Position numbers and translations under genes: made by a program. From positions 9,166,501 through 9,230,500 of the forward strand of contig NC_037639.1 in NCBI RefSeq assembly GCF_003254395.2: DNA of 64,000 nucleotides, read 5' to 3'. This DNA is from Apis mellifera. Taxonomy: Eukaryota; Arthropoda; Insecta; Hymenoptera; Apidae. The notes under the pieces were generated by a model. It had not been told where the DNA came from and made no database searches. It worked only from the letters and a program-made list of their open reading frames with translations. Positions 62,301-64,000 of this stretch are shown one piece after another; the stretch's first letter is position 1, and each line of letters begins with the position of its first letter.

Positions 62301-64000
62301 CGTGCACCGGCGGAAAATGACGAGAGCCCATACCCTTCCTCGTAAGTTGATCGAAGTTAGTAGGCCGTAACGGGCGAAATATACGCGCCGGCCAGAAATT
62401 CGGATCGGTGCCCACGGAAATGATTCGTCGCGGGGTTAATGCCGATCCCCTCTCGCGACCTTTCTCTCTCTCTCTCGACGAACGGCCGGCCAGAGATAGC
62501 ACGCCGCGCGGAAATGGAAAATGGTGACCCGGGGACTGTCACCGGGCTCGGTGTGAATCGTGTGTCGCCTGGAAATTTGTCGAGTTGACGATGAATCGAG
62601 GGAGTTTTTCTCGGTTTTTCGGTGTGACAGCTTTTGTTAAGAATTTCAAGAGTTGGTGGATTTTTTTTTTTTTTCTATCTTCGAAGAATTTTGAACCGTA
62701 ATAACGTCGAGAAATAGAATATTTTGTAACATATAACTTTTGTATTTCGACGATGTAGAAATCTTTAAATATTGTTTTAAAGAAACTCTGAGTTAATTGA
62801 ATAGAATCTTTAAAAAAAGAATGGCTCTAGGCTTCGTGTAGAAGGAGAAGGATAAACGCGGAAAGTGTATATTTTTAAACTTGGATCTTGTTAGTTTTGT
62901 ATGTAAAGTGTAAAGATGTTTCGGAAGATATTTCTTGATAAATAATATCGTGACAGTGATGAATAGACGCGATGTGAAAAATGGTGGTTAGATAGTATAT
63001 CTATAAATTCCTGGAACCCTTGGGCCAGTATATTCTCTCGCGAAAGCTTACTATCATAAGCGATCGTGCTAAAGACCGAATGGCGCCGATGCGACGTTTC
63101 GGAAGGCTACTCGGTATTTATAAGGGGGAGATACTTCCTTAAATATCGTTCCTCTACTACTTTCCTCAACTTTCCTACGCTCTCCTATTATTTTTCTGCA
63201 CGCTCGTTCTATTATTTTCCTGGTAGGAAATCGTTAAAATAAATAACATTCCTCCTTTCTACGCTGTTTCAGAAAATCACCATGAACAATTAATACCATT
63301 AATAATTGTCGTAGGATATTAAGAAAAAAAGAAACAATTTTTCTCACTTTCCTTTCTATCTCATTCCACGTTTTCTTTTTAAATAAGTAAATAAATAGAA
63401 AGAAAGATTCGTATGAGTCACCCTATATGAACTCGATAAACATCCTCTCTTTTTCTCTTTTTCACTTCTCTCTCTATCCTCCCTTTCATTTTCCGTTACA
63501 ACCTTTCATATCTATCTACTGTAACGAGCTCACTGCCAACGCGAAATAATTCGTATAAATCACCGATGACTGCATATACAAATTTCACACGGTTCCAGTC
63601 ATCGAGCTGGCAATGTTTTAATAAAACCGGACGAGGTCCAATTATTCAATTCAACGCCGATAATCTGAACTCTCTCTCTCTAAAAAAAAAAAAACTCTTT
63701 TCTGCATTTTCATCCGTCCAAAATGTCAACCGATCGTTCGTGGCAAAGAATCGTTCCGTGTTTCTTTTCGCATAAACGATGGGACGGTGACAATTGAATT
63801 AAAACGATGCTCATCTTATTTCATTTATCATTCTCGGAATGATGAATTTATCAAGAAAGAAGTCGATTTTGCTAAAGGAGACAAATAATGTGAAAAGAAA
63901 AATCTGTCAAATTTCTCTTGAATAGAATAAAAGAATAAATTCCGAACTAAGAATAAGCTTCGATAAAAGTATTCGATTTTTCAAAAAAAAAAAACAAACG

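Larger units (their letters stand above)
55796..64000 (+). other. Non-coding stretch 3' of the tandem repeat
   Basis: AT-rich intron-like DNA with GC-richer patches at 57640-58100, 59020-59470, 60060-60560 and 61450-62620. It contains GGCA (62096-62115) and TA (62275-62300) runs. The continuation of the CUB domain was not found, so it probably lies beyond the window. Confidence 0.5.

Noticed and set aside
1..64000. Search for tRNA, rRNA, known microRNAs, mariner-type transposase and telomeric TTAGG repeats
   Set aside because: No tRNA B-box in a plausible cloverleaf, no familiar microRNA seed-containing hairpin, no transposase motif and no TTAGG array was seen by eye; a formal scan was not possible.

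Overview
The window looks like nuclear DNA from an insect, most likely a bee or a related hymenopteran. It is AT-rich but not depleted of CpG (TCGA and CGAA are everywhere), full of short A/T homopolymers and dinucleotide microsatellites, and almost empty of coding sequence. No prokaryotic operon, viral gene, tRNA, rRNA, CRISPR array or recognisable transposase was found. The species call is an inference from sequence texture, not from a marker gene.

I can defend one gene, on the + strand, seen as two short internal exons with canonical splice sites and compatible phases. Exon A (45460-45621) encodes a very cysteine-rich segment, with 10 Cys in 53 complete codons. Exon B (49064-49247) encodes the first half of a CUB domain (first cysteine, an FGxIxSP-type strand, then CTYRF). 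They are joined by a 3,442-nt phase-1 intron and would form the N-terminal ectodomain of a secreted or membrane-anchored CUB protein. Neither the signal-peptide exon nor the rest of the CUB domain was found here. The flanking introns are therefore probably very long: more than 45 kb upstream and more than 14.7 kb downstream. The insect SOL-1 family (CUB proteins acting with glutamate receptors) is one possible home, but I cannot confirm it.

Layout: 1-45459 is non-coding sequence 5' of exon A, with scattered microsatellites, G-quadruplex-type tracts and patches of balanced composition with palindromes and homeodomain-like sites that may be enhancers. 45460-49247 holds the two exons and their intron. 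49248-64000 is the next intron or downstream non-coding DNA. It carries a three-copy tandem repeat of about 700 bp (53537-55795), whose first copy has a large (TA)n expansion. A promoter-like patch follows at about 55960-56720 and ends in a strong splice donor.

Most open frames of 60-220 codons in the window look like chance. They sit in GC-rich patches or low-complexity runs, overlap on both strands, and show no family motif. I found no convincing new biological system. The best leads are the cysteine-rich module next to the CUB domain, the recent tandem triplication, and the promoter-like patch at 56 kb.
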